Positions 24,262-36,107 of a stretch of 64,000 nucleotides of DNA are shown here, piece after piece. The position numbers were made by a program, and so were the translations under genes. The stretch comes from Zea mays (taxonomy: Eukaryota; Streptophyta; Magnoliopsida; Poales; Poaceae), in assembly GCF_902167145.1 (NCBI RefSeq), contig NC_050097.1, positions 229,853,034-229,917,033 on the forward strand, given 5' to 3'. Position 1 is the first letter of the stretch; every line of letters begins with the position of its first letter. Under the pieces are notes generated by a model. That model did no database searches. It was not told the DNA's origin and saw only the letters and a program-made list of their open reading frames with translations.

Positions 24262-27200
24262 ATGTCGGGAGATCACGCCAAGAAGGAGATGGAGACCGGC
24301 GAAAAACCCACTACAAGCCAAGGGAGCACTTCATCGGAAGCGTCCCGCACCAAGAGGAAGGAGAAGAAGGACTCCTCCAAAGGGAAGGAGAAGAGATCTT
24401 CTTCACACCACAAAGAGAGGAAGGAGAAATCCTCTTCCCACAAGCCGCATCGGAGTGGGGACAAGAAAAAGAGGATGAGGAAGGTGGTCTACTACGAGAC
24501 CGATTCTTCATCGGCATCCACCTCCGGCTCCGACGCGGCGTCCGTCACTTCTAAATGCCAAGAGCGTAAGAAGTATAGTAAGATTCCCCTACGCTACCCT
24601 CGCATTTCTAAACATACACCTTTACTTTCCGTCCCATTAGGCAAACCACCAAATTTTGATGTTGAAGATTACGCTAGGTGGAGTGATTTAATGTGATTTC
24701 ATCTAACCTCACTCCACAAAAGTATATGGGATGTTGTTGAGTTTGGTGCACAGGTACCATCCGTAGGGGATGAAAACTATGATGAGGATGAAGTAGCCCA
24801 AATCGAGCACTTCAACTCCCAAGCCACAACCATACTCCTCGCCTCTCTAAGTAGAGAGGAATATAACAAGGTGCAAGGGTTGAAGAATGCGAAGGAGATT
24901 TGGGATCTACTCAAGACCGCGCACGAGGTTGATGAACTCACCAAGATCACCAAGCGGGAAACGATCGAGGGGGAGCTCAGTCGCTTCCGTCTTCGCCAAG
25001 GGGAGGAGCCACAAGATATGTACAACCGGCTCAAAACCTTGGTAAACCAAGTGCGCAACCTCGGGAGCAAGAAATAGGATGACCACGAGGTAGTTAAGGT
25101 TATTCTTAGATCACTCATCTTCCTTAACCCCACTCAAGTTCAATTAATTCGTGGTAATCCTAGATACACACTAATGACCCCCGAGGAAGTTATCGGGAAT
25201 TTTGTGAGCTTAGAATGTATGATCAAGGGCTCAAAGAAGATCAACGAGCTTGATGATCCCTCCACATCCGAAGCACAACCAGTGGCTTTCAAGGCGACGG
25301 AGGAAAAGAAGGAGTCTACACCAAGTAGACAACCAATCGACGCTTCAAAGCTCGACAACGAGGAGATGGCCTTGATCATCAAAAGCTTTCGCCAAATCCT
25401 CAAGCAACGGAAGGGGAAGGATTACAAATCCCGTTCCAAGAAGGTTTGCTACAAGTGTGGTAAGCCCGATCACTTTATTGCTAAATGTCCATTATCAAGT
25501 GACAGTGACAGGGATAACGACAAGAAGGGCAAGAGGAGAGAAAAGAAGAGGTATCACAAGAAGAGGGGCGGCAATGCCCACGTGTGCCGCGAGTGGGACT
25601 CCGACGAGAGCTCCACCGACTCCTCCGACGACGAGGACGCCACCAACATCGCCGTCACCAAGGGACTCCTCTTCCCCAACGTCGGCCACAAGTGCCTCAT
25701 GGCAAAGGACGGCAAAAGGAAGAAGGTTAAATCTAAATCCTCCACTAGATATGAGTCCTCTAGTGATGACAATGCTAGTGATGAGGAAGATAATTTGCAT
25801 ATCCTTTTTGCCAACCTTAACATGGAACAAAAAGAAAAACTAAATGAGCTAATTAGTGTCATCCATGAAAAGGATGATCTCTTGGACTCCCAAGAGGACC
25901 TCCTAATCAAGGAAAATAAAAAGCATGTTAAGGTTAAGAATGCTTATGCTCTAGAGGTAGAAAAATGTGAGAAATTAACTAGTGAGCTAAGCACATGCCA
26001 TGACACTATTGCCAACCTCAGAAATGAAAATGCTAATTTATTATCTAAGGTTGATTCTCATGCTTGTAATGGTTCAATTTCAAATTCTAGAGATGATAAT
26101 GATGATTTACTTGCTAGGATTGAAGAATTGAACATTTCTCTTGCTAGCCTTAGAAATGAAAATGAAAAATTGCTTGCTAAGGCTAAAGATTTTGATGTTT
26201 GCAATGTTACTATTTCTAACCTTAGAAGTGAAAACGATATATTACATGCTAAGGTTGTAGAATTAAAATCTTGCAAACCCTCTACATCTACCGTTGAGCA
26301 TTACTCTTTTGTTTCCTCTATTGAGCCACACAGGGTAGAGGAAGCACTTCAAGATTCGGATTGGGTGGTGGCGATGCAAGAGGAGCTCAACAACTTCACT
26401 AGGAATGAGGTATGGCATTTGGTTCCACGTCCTAATCAAAATGTTGTAGGAACCAAGTGGGTCTTCCGCAACAAGCAAGACGAGCATGGTGTGGTGACAA
26501 GGAACAAATCTCGACTTGTGGCTAAGGGATACTCCCAAGTCGAAGGTTTGGATTTCGGTGAAACCTATGCACCCGTAGCTAGGCTTGAGTCAATTCGTAT
26601 ATTATTGGCCTATGCTACTTACCATGGCTTCAAGCTTTACCAAATGGACGTGAAGAGTGCCTTCCTCAATGGACCAATCAAGGAAGAGGTCTATGTTGAG
26701 CAACCTCCCGGCTTTGAAGACAATGAGTATCCTAACCATGTCTATAGGCTCTCTAAGGCGCTTTATGGGCTCAAGCAAACCCCAAGAGCATGGTATGAAT
26801 GCCTTAGAGATTTCCTTATTGCTAATGACTTCAAAGTCGGCAAGGCCGATCCTACTCTATTCACTAAAACTCTTGACAATGATTTGTTTGTATGCCAAAT
26901 TTATGTTGATGATATTATATTTGGATCTACTAACGAATCTACTTGTGAAGAATTTAGTAGGATCATGACACAGAAATTCGAGATGTCAATGATGGGAGAG
27001 TTGAAGTATTTCTTAGGATTTCAAGTAAAGCAACTCCAAGAGGGCACCTTCATTTGCCAAACAAAGTACACTCAAGACATTCTAACCAAGTTTGGAATGA
27101 AGGATGCCAAGCCCATCAAGACACCCATGGGAACCAATGGGCATCTCGACCTCGACACGGGAGGTAAATCCGTCGATCAAAAGGTATACCGGTCGATGAT

Positions 27201-27858
27201 AGGTTCATTACTCTATTTATGTGCATCTCGACCGGACATTATGCTTTCCGTTTGCATGTGTGCAAGATTCCAATCCGACCCTAAGGAATCCCACCTTACG
27301 GCCGTAAAACGAATCTTGAGATATTTGGCTTATACTCCTAAGTTTGGGCTTTGGTACCCTCGGGGATCCACTTTTGATTTGATTGGTTATTCGGATGCCG
27401 ATTGGGCGGGGTGTAAGATTAATAGAAAGAGCACATCGGGGACTTGCCAGTTCTTGGGAAGATCCTTGGTGTCTTGGGCTTCAAAGAAGCAAAATTCGGT
27501 CGCTCTTTCTACTGCCGAAGCCGAGTACATTGCTGCAGGTCATTGTTGCGCGCAATTGCTTTGGATGAGGCAAACCCTGCGGGACTATGGTTACAAATTA
27601 ACCAAAGTTCCTCTTCTATGTGATAATGAGAGTGCAATCCGCATGGCGGATAATCCCGTTGAGCATAGCCGCACTAAGCACATAGCCATTCGGTATCATT
27701 TTCTTAGGGATCACTAACAAAAAGGGGATATCGAGATTGCATATATTAATACTAAAGATCAATTAGCCGATATCTTTACCAAGCCACTCGATGAACAAAC
27801 TTTTACCAAACTTAGGCATGAGCTCAATATTCTTGATTCTAGGAATTTCTTTTGCTAA
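24262..27858 (+). pseudogene. gag-RT-RNase H fusion of element C (single frame, three nonsense codons)
   Basis: From ATG 24262 to TAA 27856-27858 one frame covers about 1200 codons, broken only by TGA 24694-24696, TAG 25075-25077 and TAA 27715-27717. It starts with a Lys/Ser-rich gag N-terminus, then a capsid-like region, a CCHC knuckle ([14 protein letters not shown]), an Asp/Ser-rich stretch and a coiled-coil region with repeated LRNENxKLLAK units. At about 26300 it passes in frame into the RT region: [20 protein letters not shown], then [29 protein letters not shown] and [11 protein letters not shown]. Protease and integrase are absent. The longest open piece is 25174-27717 (847 residues) and includes the fusion joint. 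Confidence 0.92.
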
Positions 27859-28089
27859 TTTACACACATAGCTCATTTATATACCTTTGATCATGTCTCT
27901 TTCATATGTTATGACTAATGTATTTTCAAGTCTATTTCAAACCAAGTCATAGGTGTATTGAAAGGGAATTGGAGTCTTTGGCAAAGACAAAGGCTTCCAC
28001 TCCGTAACTGATCCTTCGCCGTCACTCCGAGCTACTCTCCATCTTTGGAGAGAAAAGGACTCCGTCTTTGGTATAATCTTCACTCATTT

Positions 28090-28673
28090 ATTCATGACCA
28101 AAGGGGGAGAGAGTAATTCAAAGGGCTCTAATGCCTCCGTTTTTAGCGATTCATGCCAAAGGGGGAGAAAGTATTAGCCCAAAGCAAAAGGACCGCACCA
28201 CCACCTAATTTTTTAAAATAATTTTCAATTGGAAGTTTCAAATTGGTATCTTATTGTGTTCAAAAGGGGGAGAAAAGTAGTATTTTCAAAATCTATATCA
28301 AAACCCTCTTGAACACTAAGAGGAGGATTTCATCTAGGGGGAGTTTTGTTTTAGTCAAAGGAAAAGCATTTGAAACAAGGGGAGAAAATTTCAAATCTTG
28401 AAAATGCTTCTCGAAATCTTATTCATTTACCTTAGGCTATTTGCAAAAGGACTTTGAAAAGGATTTACAAAAGAATTTGCAAAAACAAAACAAGTGGTGC
28501 AAGCGTGGTCCAAAATGTTAAAAATGAAGAAACAATCCATGCATATCTTATAAGTATTTATATTGGCTCAATTCCAAGCAACCTTTACACTGACATTATG
28601 CAAAATAGTTCAATTATGCACTTCTATACTTGCTTTGGTTTGTGTTGGCATCAATCACCAAAAAGGGGGAGAT
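28090..28673 (+). other. Repeated polypurine tracts in tail of element C
   Basis: Purine tracts occur at about 28099-28110, 28158-28170, 28262-28276, 28336-28345, 28376-28388 and 28661-28673; the last abuts the 3' LTR. Between 27859 and 28673 nothing else is recognisable. Confidence 0.85.
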
Positions 28674-29886
28674 TGAAAGGGAATTAGGCTTACACCTAGT
28701 TCCTAATTAATTTTGGTGGTTGAATTGCCCAACACAAATAATTGGACTAACTAGTTTGCTCTAGATTATATGTTCTACAGGTGTCAAAGGTTCATCTACA
28801 ACTATACTAAATCGACTGTCCGGAATACGTAGATTATTCCGGACAGGAGAGCTTTTTGAAAAACAGGCCAAGCGCGGACCGTCCGGGCCCTTGCGGCGGA
28901 CCGTCCGCAACACCAGGATGACACTCGGACAGAACCAATGCAAAAATCCAAGTATGCACTACGGACCGTCCGAAGGAAAAGCAAGGACCGTTCGAGACCG
29001 TGCGCGGACCGTCCGGTAGGTGAGAAACCGAAAAACCCGAAGGTAACGGGTTCGGAAAAATGAATTATAGCGGCCTCGCGGACCGTCCAGGGTGCACGAC
29101 CGGACCGTCCGCGACTGGCTTTATCTGACATCTGACGACACATTAGATGCAATATAGCCGTTGATATAGCCGTTACTGCTGACCGTTGCGTTTTCAGCCG
29201 TTGATCTACAGGCGCGGACCGTCCGGACCAGGCGGGCGAACCGTCCGCGGTCGGCAGAATGGAGCAACGGCTAGGAAGTGGTTGGTGGCTATAAATACAA
29301 CCCCAACCACCTCCATTCACAAGAGCCAAGCATTCCAACCTTCAACATTCAATACAAGAGCTAGCAATTCATTCCAAGACACATTCAAAGCCTCCATCTC
29401 TCCAAGTTTCACAATTGAGAAAAGAGATCATTAGTGATTAGTGACTTGAGAGAGAAAGTGATCCGTGTGTTATTTGTCGCTCTTGTTGCTTGGCTTTTGC
29501 AATCGTGCTTTCTTCTTTGATTCTTTCTTGCAATCAAACTCACTTGTAATTGAGGCAAGAGACACCAATCTTGTGGTGGTCCTTGTGGGAACTTTGTGTT
29601 CCAAGTGATTGAGAAGAAAAGCTCACTCGGTCCGAGGGACCGTTTGAGAGAGGGAAAGGGTTGAAAGAGACCCGGTCTTTGTGACCACCTCAACGGGGAG
29701 TAGGTTTGTGAGAACCGAACCTCGGTAAAACAAATCCGCGTGTCACACTCCCTATTCGCTTGCGATTTGTTTTGCGTCCTCTCTCGCGGACTCGATTATA
29801 TTTCTAACGCTAACCCGGCTTGTAGTTGTGATTATTTTTGAGAATTTCAGTTTCGCCCTATTCACCCCCCCTCTAGGCGACTTTCA
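28674..29886 (+). repeat. 3' LTR of element C
   Basis: This 1213-bp LTR has the same ends as 22979-24213. It is 22 bp shorter: one 21-bp GGACCGTCC unit and one base. TATA box at 29289-29298. Confidence 0.95.
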
Positions 29887-31249
29887 GTGTTGAACCTTCA
29901 TATTGTATTGCAGGAGACATACGGGCATAAGATGGTTAGGAAGTATGGAGAAGACTACGATTGGCGAGGATCGCCTACCATCGACACTGAAGTTGTGCAT
30001 TCTATTGGAGGAAAGACGCATGGACGGTATCAACTTGTGAATTTTTTCAATAATATTGGAACTATGACCGAATAACTAATTTTTCTTGTTTTTCAAGATA
30101 TTCTATGTTTACCGGTGTAATCGATTTGACGGAGTTGCGTTCTTGTGGCGGCTCTTCATCGCAGGCGGGTTGTGGTAGCAGTCGTAGTCGGTGCTCTGTA
30201 TCTAGCATGGAGGACGCTATGAGGGAGCAACAAGAAATGTTTCGTAAAGAGCTGCGACAACAACAAATGACATTCCTCCAACAACAATCAGAGTACATGG
30301 TTGCTTACAATGCACATGCGCAACAAGTAATGAACATGAGTGTCTTATTTATTCTCAACACGGTCGATATTGGTCCTATAACTAATATATTGTATTTGCA
30401 ACAGTCTTGGTTTCCAGAGCAGGCACAACAGCAACCATTTGTTTTCCATCAATTTCAGCCGCCGATGCCTCAGTGGGGATTACATGCTCCGCTACCTCCA
30501 CCTCAGGTGCTTTAATTTAGTTAAGACTTGTCGTTTGTATTAACCTTTCAAATCTTGACTAAACTTGATTTTGTAGGGATTCAGGGTCATGGGCCACAAC
30601 ACGCCACCACCGGTGATACTAGCACCAGGAGGAGCTTATGCAGGGGAGGGAGCTACTACAGGAGAGGTTAGTTTGATAAACAATTTGTTTGAATAGTGGT
30701 CATGTAAACATTGTTGTTATTAATGTCTTCTTTTTTCTTTAGAACCCAAACCTGTTACACGGCTTCGTCAACGAGTTTTTCGCTTCTGGAGGTAGTGGTC
30801 ACAACTCCAACGACCCCGATATGTGATGGTTTGAGTTTTGTGCCGAATTATGACTTTGTTTTATGCTATAATGGACTATTTGTGAACTATGATGATGTAT
30901 TTGTGAACTGTGATGTGGTGAACCATTTGTGAACTGTGAACCATTTTGGTAAACTATAATGTGGTTGTGAAGAAGCGTGATACTATGTGTGTAATTCTAT
31001 ATTTAATGTTTCTGTCATTTTATTATGATTATATTGTTGATGAATTTGCTATTTTTTGCATTTTTTCAATTTTTTTCTCTGAAATTATTAATTTTCGGCG
31101 GCCACCTGATGCCGCCGAAAATAATCGCGGGAAATTTTCGGCGGCCAGACGCTCCCGCCGCAAATAATCATTTATTTTCGGCGGCGAGGTGACAGCCGCC
31201 GAAAATAGCTTATTTTCGACGGCAAAGGCTGACTGTTCCTGCTGTAGTG
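29887..31249 (+). mobile_element. CACTA transposon, segment 3 with 3' terminus
   Basis: Starts with the right GTGTT duplication of element C, contains the last exons of the Transposase_24 gene (to 30826) and ends in CTGCTGTAGTG at 31249, the reverse complement of CACTACAGCAG. Bases 30827-31080 are AT-rich with no coding signal and are presumably 3' untranslated sequence. A 3-bp target duplication (TCT at 31250-31252) is expected but cannot be checked without the other end. Confidence 0.85.
31089..31223. repeat. CACTA subterminal repeat cluster (TTTTCGGCGGC)
   Basis: At least six copies of TTTTCGGCGGC or close variants lie in both orientations within about 135 bp: near 31091-31102, 31111-31122, 31134-31146, 31171-31184, 31195-31206 and 31211-31223. 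Clusters like this next to a CACTA end are the binding sites of the element's own DNA-binding protein in En/Spm. Confidence 0.85.
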
Positions 31250-32979
31250 TCTCCTTTAGTGTGGCCAAAATAATATTTCAGTATTTATGTCATTTTGGAA
31301 TACTCCTCATATTATCACTTAACCTCCATATTATTATCATGAAACTATTTTTATCTAATGGTCTAGTCTAGTAATTTGTCTCTTATGATATCGCCCCATC
31401 TAGAGGTTTGTCCTATGTCCGGCACTGGAAATTGAAACCTCTCTAAAACTTTAAATTCTAAATAAAATGCTACTACTCTAATAACTCTCAATATTTTTGA
31501 AAAGGATAGTGAGTTAGTAGTTTTTTTTCTACAGTTCCAACGTGAGCGCTGACGTCCCATCGCATCAGACGCTGTCCTTGTAGCTCCTCTTTCCTCTCTG
31601 CTAGAGCTGCTCTCCCTCTCTGTTGGTGCCCTGTCCACATATCGGGCCCCACAAGTGTGGTCACATGGAGCTGCAGCTCCTACAACACCTGCGCAAATTC
31701 TCTGCCTTCAAAACTAACTAGCCAGTTGCTCATGCTTTGATATGGTTTTTATATATATCATATAAATAGATATTAAGATATTTATTCAAATATAATTATT
31801 GTTTATTTCTAAATACTAAGGTATGTGTGGTCTGGTGGTTAGCCCCAAATTTCTGGAGCAGGGACGCATGGGAAGGAAGAACCAATCAGGACGCATGAGG
31901 CGGACCCAGAGTGTTAGCGCGGAGGATGAAGCCGTGATAGCACTAGGTACCCACATTAGGTTATTAATAGTATAGAAGTATAGATGTGCATCACATGCAT
32001 GTTGGGCCCCACCATCTAGTAGCTGCATGCGCCAGAAACGCTGGTGGCATGAACCTGGATTGGCCGATTGGGAACTCATTTAGCCGCGCAAATTTGCGTC
32101 GCGAGGTGAGTGTATTGGCGTGCGAAAAAATAAGCACACTATATAGAGCAGACACGTTTTTTCTCTTTTTTCTTAAAATAAGGATTCACAGCAGCGTTGT
32201 CGCGCCGCCATGCAGATGGTAAGATATTCTAGTGTAGAAAAATATCAACGTTATATATTAACTCACATATATGCCACTTTATTAGCTCATTTGCAAAATA
32301 TTAACGATTAGATTTGGAGTTTACTACTTATGTCTTGTTGGTTTATAATGTAAGATCAACACCATAGCTACATGCTTATATACATCAAAATATGTGGCGC
32401 TATTGATGCTACATGTTGATATACACCAAAAGGTGTAGCCATGTTGGTGCTACATGCTTATATACATCAAAAGATGTAGCACTATTGGTGCTACATGGTT
32501 ATATACATCAAAAGTTGTAGCGCTATCGGTGTTTAACAAAACAGAAAATATACATATATTACTCTAGTCAAGACCTTCTAAAGTCTACTACTTTACTTTG
32601 TCTTCTTGGTTTATCATGCATCATTTTTTGTTTTTTCCTTGAGAGTGGGTACTCCCGATTTTCTTCTGTTGTGGAAGATCATCTTTGTCATCAGTTGTTT
32701 CCTGTTAAGAAAGAGTTTTGTTATTCATAATAATCTAATGAGATAATGAACGGAGAGAAGCCAGGTAAAACTATTGGCATAAACAATTTTTATTTTGAAG
32801 GATGTTTACTAGTAGCATGGTGTGCACGGGGATGACAATACTGAAAAGCAACTATTATTACACTATTTTTTGCATGCTATTGTGTTCCCAATAAAAGGCA
32901 ATTAAAAGTGTACTAGTCTTATGATCAGTTTTCAGTTTAAAATAGTAGAAAGTATATTTTCGAAATTGCCCTCTCTTAT
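31250..32979. other. Unassigned AT-rich DNA flanking the CACTA element
   Basis: I find no coding region, RNA gene or complete transposon here. The only clear structure is the tandem repeat at 32367-32530. The stretch may be old target DNA of the CACTA insertion or decayed transposon sequence. It ends where homology to the LTR of element D begins abruptly. Confidence 0.6.
32367..32530 (+). repeat. 41-bp tandem repeat, four copies
   Basis: Four consecutive 41-bp units start at 32367, 32408, 32449 and 32490. Each begins GCTACAT and carries ATGTAGC or a close variant about 17 bp later, so most units can fold into a short hairpin. Unit similarity is high but not perfect. Confidence 0.92.
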
Positions 32980-35751
32980 GCTTTCCTTCTTCACCGCAGC
33001 AACTCCACCCGTGTTCGTCATCGGATCGCAAGAACCCTCCACGCCGAAATCCTAACAACTCAGCGGGTTTCCAGCCATGACCACCTGGCCAGACCCTAGT
33101 ATATATCCATGGTCGTGCACCATCTCTCTCATCGTTTCCAGATTTCTAAACCTCCTCCCTGCGGACGCCATGAGGATAAAAGCAGAGAGAGTGAGAGTCG
33201 GTGAGGTCGTGCTCGTGCCGCCGAAGTACCCTGCTGGTGCGACGGTGTGGCCACTTGAACTTGCGCGTGCATGCATAGTTGTGTGGTTGTGCACAGGGTG
33301 TGTGCAGTGAGCAGGGGATTGTTCACCAGGATATGGCACCGCCGCGGAGCCATACCCAACCTTGGACCGACTTCATCGCGATGCCGCTGCGGGTAAGGAC
33401 CCTTCCACCGTCTTTGTGAACCGACCCTTGTCGCATAGAGTTTGCGGGGTAGGTATTAGCCCAATTGCGGGTCGGGGATTTGTCGTCGGTGCTTCATCGG
33501 CGCCGTAGCGCCTCGCTGGGCCGTGGACAGGGTATTTTGACATACATCTGCAGGTGAGAGCTTGTTTAGCTGGTTAGTCGTCCTTTGAATTTCGATTAGC
33601 ACCGATTGGATGGGAGTTTGGTGTAGCCAAACCTCTAAGTGGGTTTTCCGGCCATGGCGTCGCGTGGTGTCCTTGCGCCGCCGGGCGGGGTCGTGCGACG
33701 GGTGAGGAATAGGGGTGGCGTTGGCGGGTCGTTGGATCCGCAATGGACACATAGGATTAGATGGGAGCATACCCCTTCGGTGATTAGATCTGGAGCGTGG
33801 ATCTATGAAGCAACGACTGAGATCTGAGCCAGGCGTCCTGCCTCGGGATGGATCAGGGACCGTAGGATCGTGATCCATTGGTAGCGGGCGCGTAACGATT
33901 CATGGTGTTGGGATTCTAATCTGATCCGTTAGTGTTAGATCGGACGGCTCGGATCTTAGTGTACCCCTTCGTCGTGCACTTCTGAGCCCCTGTAGTTTGC
34001 TGAATCAACCCGCATTCCAGAGCAATGTTAAAATAATTACAAGTAGGTCCTGGTTTTTGCATAATAGCCCTAAGGAATTTAAAAATGGTGTACGTAGTAC
34101 AATCTGGGTTTCTGATTTAATAAATTATTATCAGAAAATGATTTTTATATAAATTAAACTCTAAAACTTCATAAATCCATAACTTCTTTATTTTAACTCC
34201 AAATTAATCCATTCCAGTTGCATTAATCTCATATTAATATTTTTCTTCATCTAGTAGCCTTATTTTATCATGAAACCTATGGTTAAAATTATGCACTTAG
34301 TTTCTTTTATATCCAGCACATAGATCTTCCATAAATCATAACTCCTTAACCGTAACTCCGATTTAGTAGTTCTCGAACCCACGATCTCGTAGATTATTAT
34401 TATGCAGTTTGTTCTTATGTTTGATGTGATGCTAATTTTTGCCTATACACTGTTTGTTGTATTGCTACGAATAGCAGTAAGCTCACGAGAATCGGAAGAT
34501 CATCATGGTACCTGGAATCTCGAGTCCCAGGCAAGTTGTGCCCTTGACCACTTCTATTTACCCAATAATGTTCTCTATAATCATTTTGGCATGCATAGAC
34601 TTAATTTTGATGGGACCCAATAGGTCACTCTAGTTTGGTTATCTTTATACCTTGTTTATCCCTAACTTTTGGATAGTCTTTGCTATTGCTATATATGGTT
34701 TTGGGTGTTGAGATAACTATTACACATGGTCATTCTTTATTATTATTGTTCTATTTTTGTTCATGATAAGACGATTATGTTAATTGGAACATGGAGCTTA
34801 ACTTGAGAAACACGTGCCACCACAAGGGTGGAATGGGATACCTCTGGCTAACTAATTAGGAAAGCTAGTTGAGGACTACCTTACCTGAAAGGGGCAAGGG
34901 GAGTAGGGGAGTAGGCGTGTAGGGAGGTTCTCGGGTTGATTTTGCTGCGATGGCGGTCAGATGGGGGATTCATGCATTGCTCTTTCTACAAATTGTAGTG
35001 AATTTTCTTAAGCTAGTGGAACTTTGAAAGGCCTCGTAGTGTTACCCTGCCTCGCTTCCTTGGTAGAGGTGTATGGGGTCCGATCAACCCCATGGAAAAT
35101 GGGTAACATGACTTGTGGGTAAAGGGTACAACCTCTACAGAGTGTAAAACTGGTATACTAGTCGTGCTCGCGGTCATGAGCAGCTCAGGACTCTCGCATG
35201 ATTAATTTATGGAACTAAATTCAATTTGTCATTGGCATCGCATTGTGGATTATTATTAATTTTGATCTATTATTACTCTGGTTTGGTATCTACTTATACT
35301 TAGTAACTGCTAATAAAATTTTGACCAACTTTAAAAGCAATGCTCAGCTTCAACCATCTTCTTTGGTAAGCCTTACACTTCACATGAGCTCCCACCTTTG
35401 GTGAGTTCATACACATTATTCCCCACAACTTGTTGAGCGACGAACGCATGTGAGCTCACCCTTGCTGTCTCACACACCCACAGGTCAAGGACATGTATCG
35501 CAGGATGAGGCGCATGAAAGATGTTGTGATGAGTTCGTGAGTGGTCTAGGTCGTCGTCTTCCAGTCGACTTTGGGTTGTTGGATTGTTGTCTTCATATGA
35601 TGTAATTATTTAACTATATTGTACATAACTCTGTTATATATTAATGTTGTGACATTCATTTCTGTACCATGAGTCATCATATGTGTAAGACTTGGTCCTA
35701 GCACACTTGGTGATTACTTCACGCCCGGGTCCCTAAAATTCGGGTGTGATA
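32980..35751 (+). repeat. 5' LTR of element D, truncated at its 5' end
   Basis: The first ~580 bp match 39919-39925 joined to 41168-41749 at high identity. The right end is GGGTGTGATA directly before the primer binding site, so the usual terminal CA has mutated to TA. The first ~628 bp of the LTR, present at 39291-39918, are missing here. Full LTR length would be about 3.4 kb. Small open frames inside look like chance. Confidence 0.8.
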
Positions 35752-35755
35752 GAAG

Positions 35756-35766
35756 TGGTATCAGAG
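35756..35766 (+). promoter_or_regulatory. Primer binding site of element D
   Basis: TGGTATCAGAG lies four bases after the 5' LTR and matches the complement of the initiator tRNA-Met 3' end. Confidence 0.85.
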
Positions 35767-36107
35767 GGATGTTGACTGCAGGACGAAACCTAGATAGAAC
35801 TGGACAACCCTTACCTACTTACCTTCGCTACTCTGATTCTTTCTAAACTTACCTTAATCTTTTCTCATACTGCTGCTTTACTCTGATTACTCTTATCTTT
35901 TTCCTTCTAAAGACAAATGTGGATTTCACACTTTGAAATCTTGTACCTAAAGTGACTTTTAGGAATAAGAGACCTAATCCTAGGGACAAAACAAAACTAT
36001 TTTTATAGGTATCTATGTGCTTCAATGATACTTGTCTGATTTGGATCTTCGATTGAGTGATGAGTTGTGGAGTAATATCCACAATTGCATCTTCATATAC
36101 ACATAGG

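Larger units (their letters stand above)
22979..29886 (+). mobile_element. Element C: internally deleted Sirevirus-type Ty1/copia retrotransposon
   Basis: This 6908-bp element has two complete LTRs, a primer binding site, polypurine tracts and matching 5-bp target duplications. Against element B it lacks about 2.35 kb covering the end of gag, protease, integrase and the pre-RT linker. Gag runs directly into RT. Without integrase it can only move with help from related elements. LTR divergence is low (about 13 transitions by eye). Confidence 0.95.
21642..30826 (+). pseudogene. Second CACTA gene (Transposase_24 / En-Spm TNP1-like), split by element C
   Basis: This multi-exon gene is downstream of TNP2 in the same orientation, the usual CACTA layout. 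Exons inferred by eye: about 21777-21922 (acidic start, RRRGTRKGHFVLP); about 22010-22213 (VVVPCTSWSHFALAPHATYG); about 22285-22480; about 22546-22748 (LPWMERRPQAYKALCEIWAS, VVNHTYGADGHIRLAKRM); 22806-22919; 29914 on (TYGHKMVRKYGEDYDWRG, HSIGGKTHGRY); about 30105-30329 (Gln/Met-rich helix QQEMFRKELRQQQMTFLQQQ); then short Pro/Gln- and Gly-rich exons ending DPDM-stop at 30824-30826. Introns have GT...AG ends. TAG codons near 22388 and 22618 break it. The intron 22920-29913 contains element C. These proteins bind subterminal repeats in related elements; that role is inferred here. Confidence 0.78.

Noticed and set aside
31822..31900. Sequence resembling a pol III A box (TGGTCTGGTGG), possible tRNA or SINE
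   Set aside because: No B box at the right distance, no cloverleaf and no A-rich tail or target duplication could be found.
32367..32530. Regularly spaced repeats considered as a CRISPR-like array
   Set aside because: The repeats are directly adjacent with no unique spacers, there are no cas genes and the genome is eukaryotic. It is a tandem repeat.
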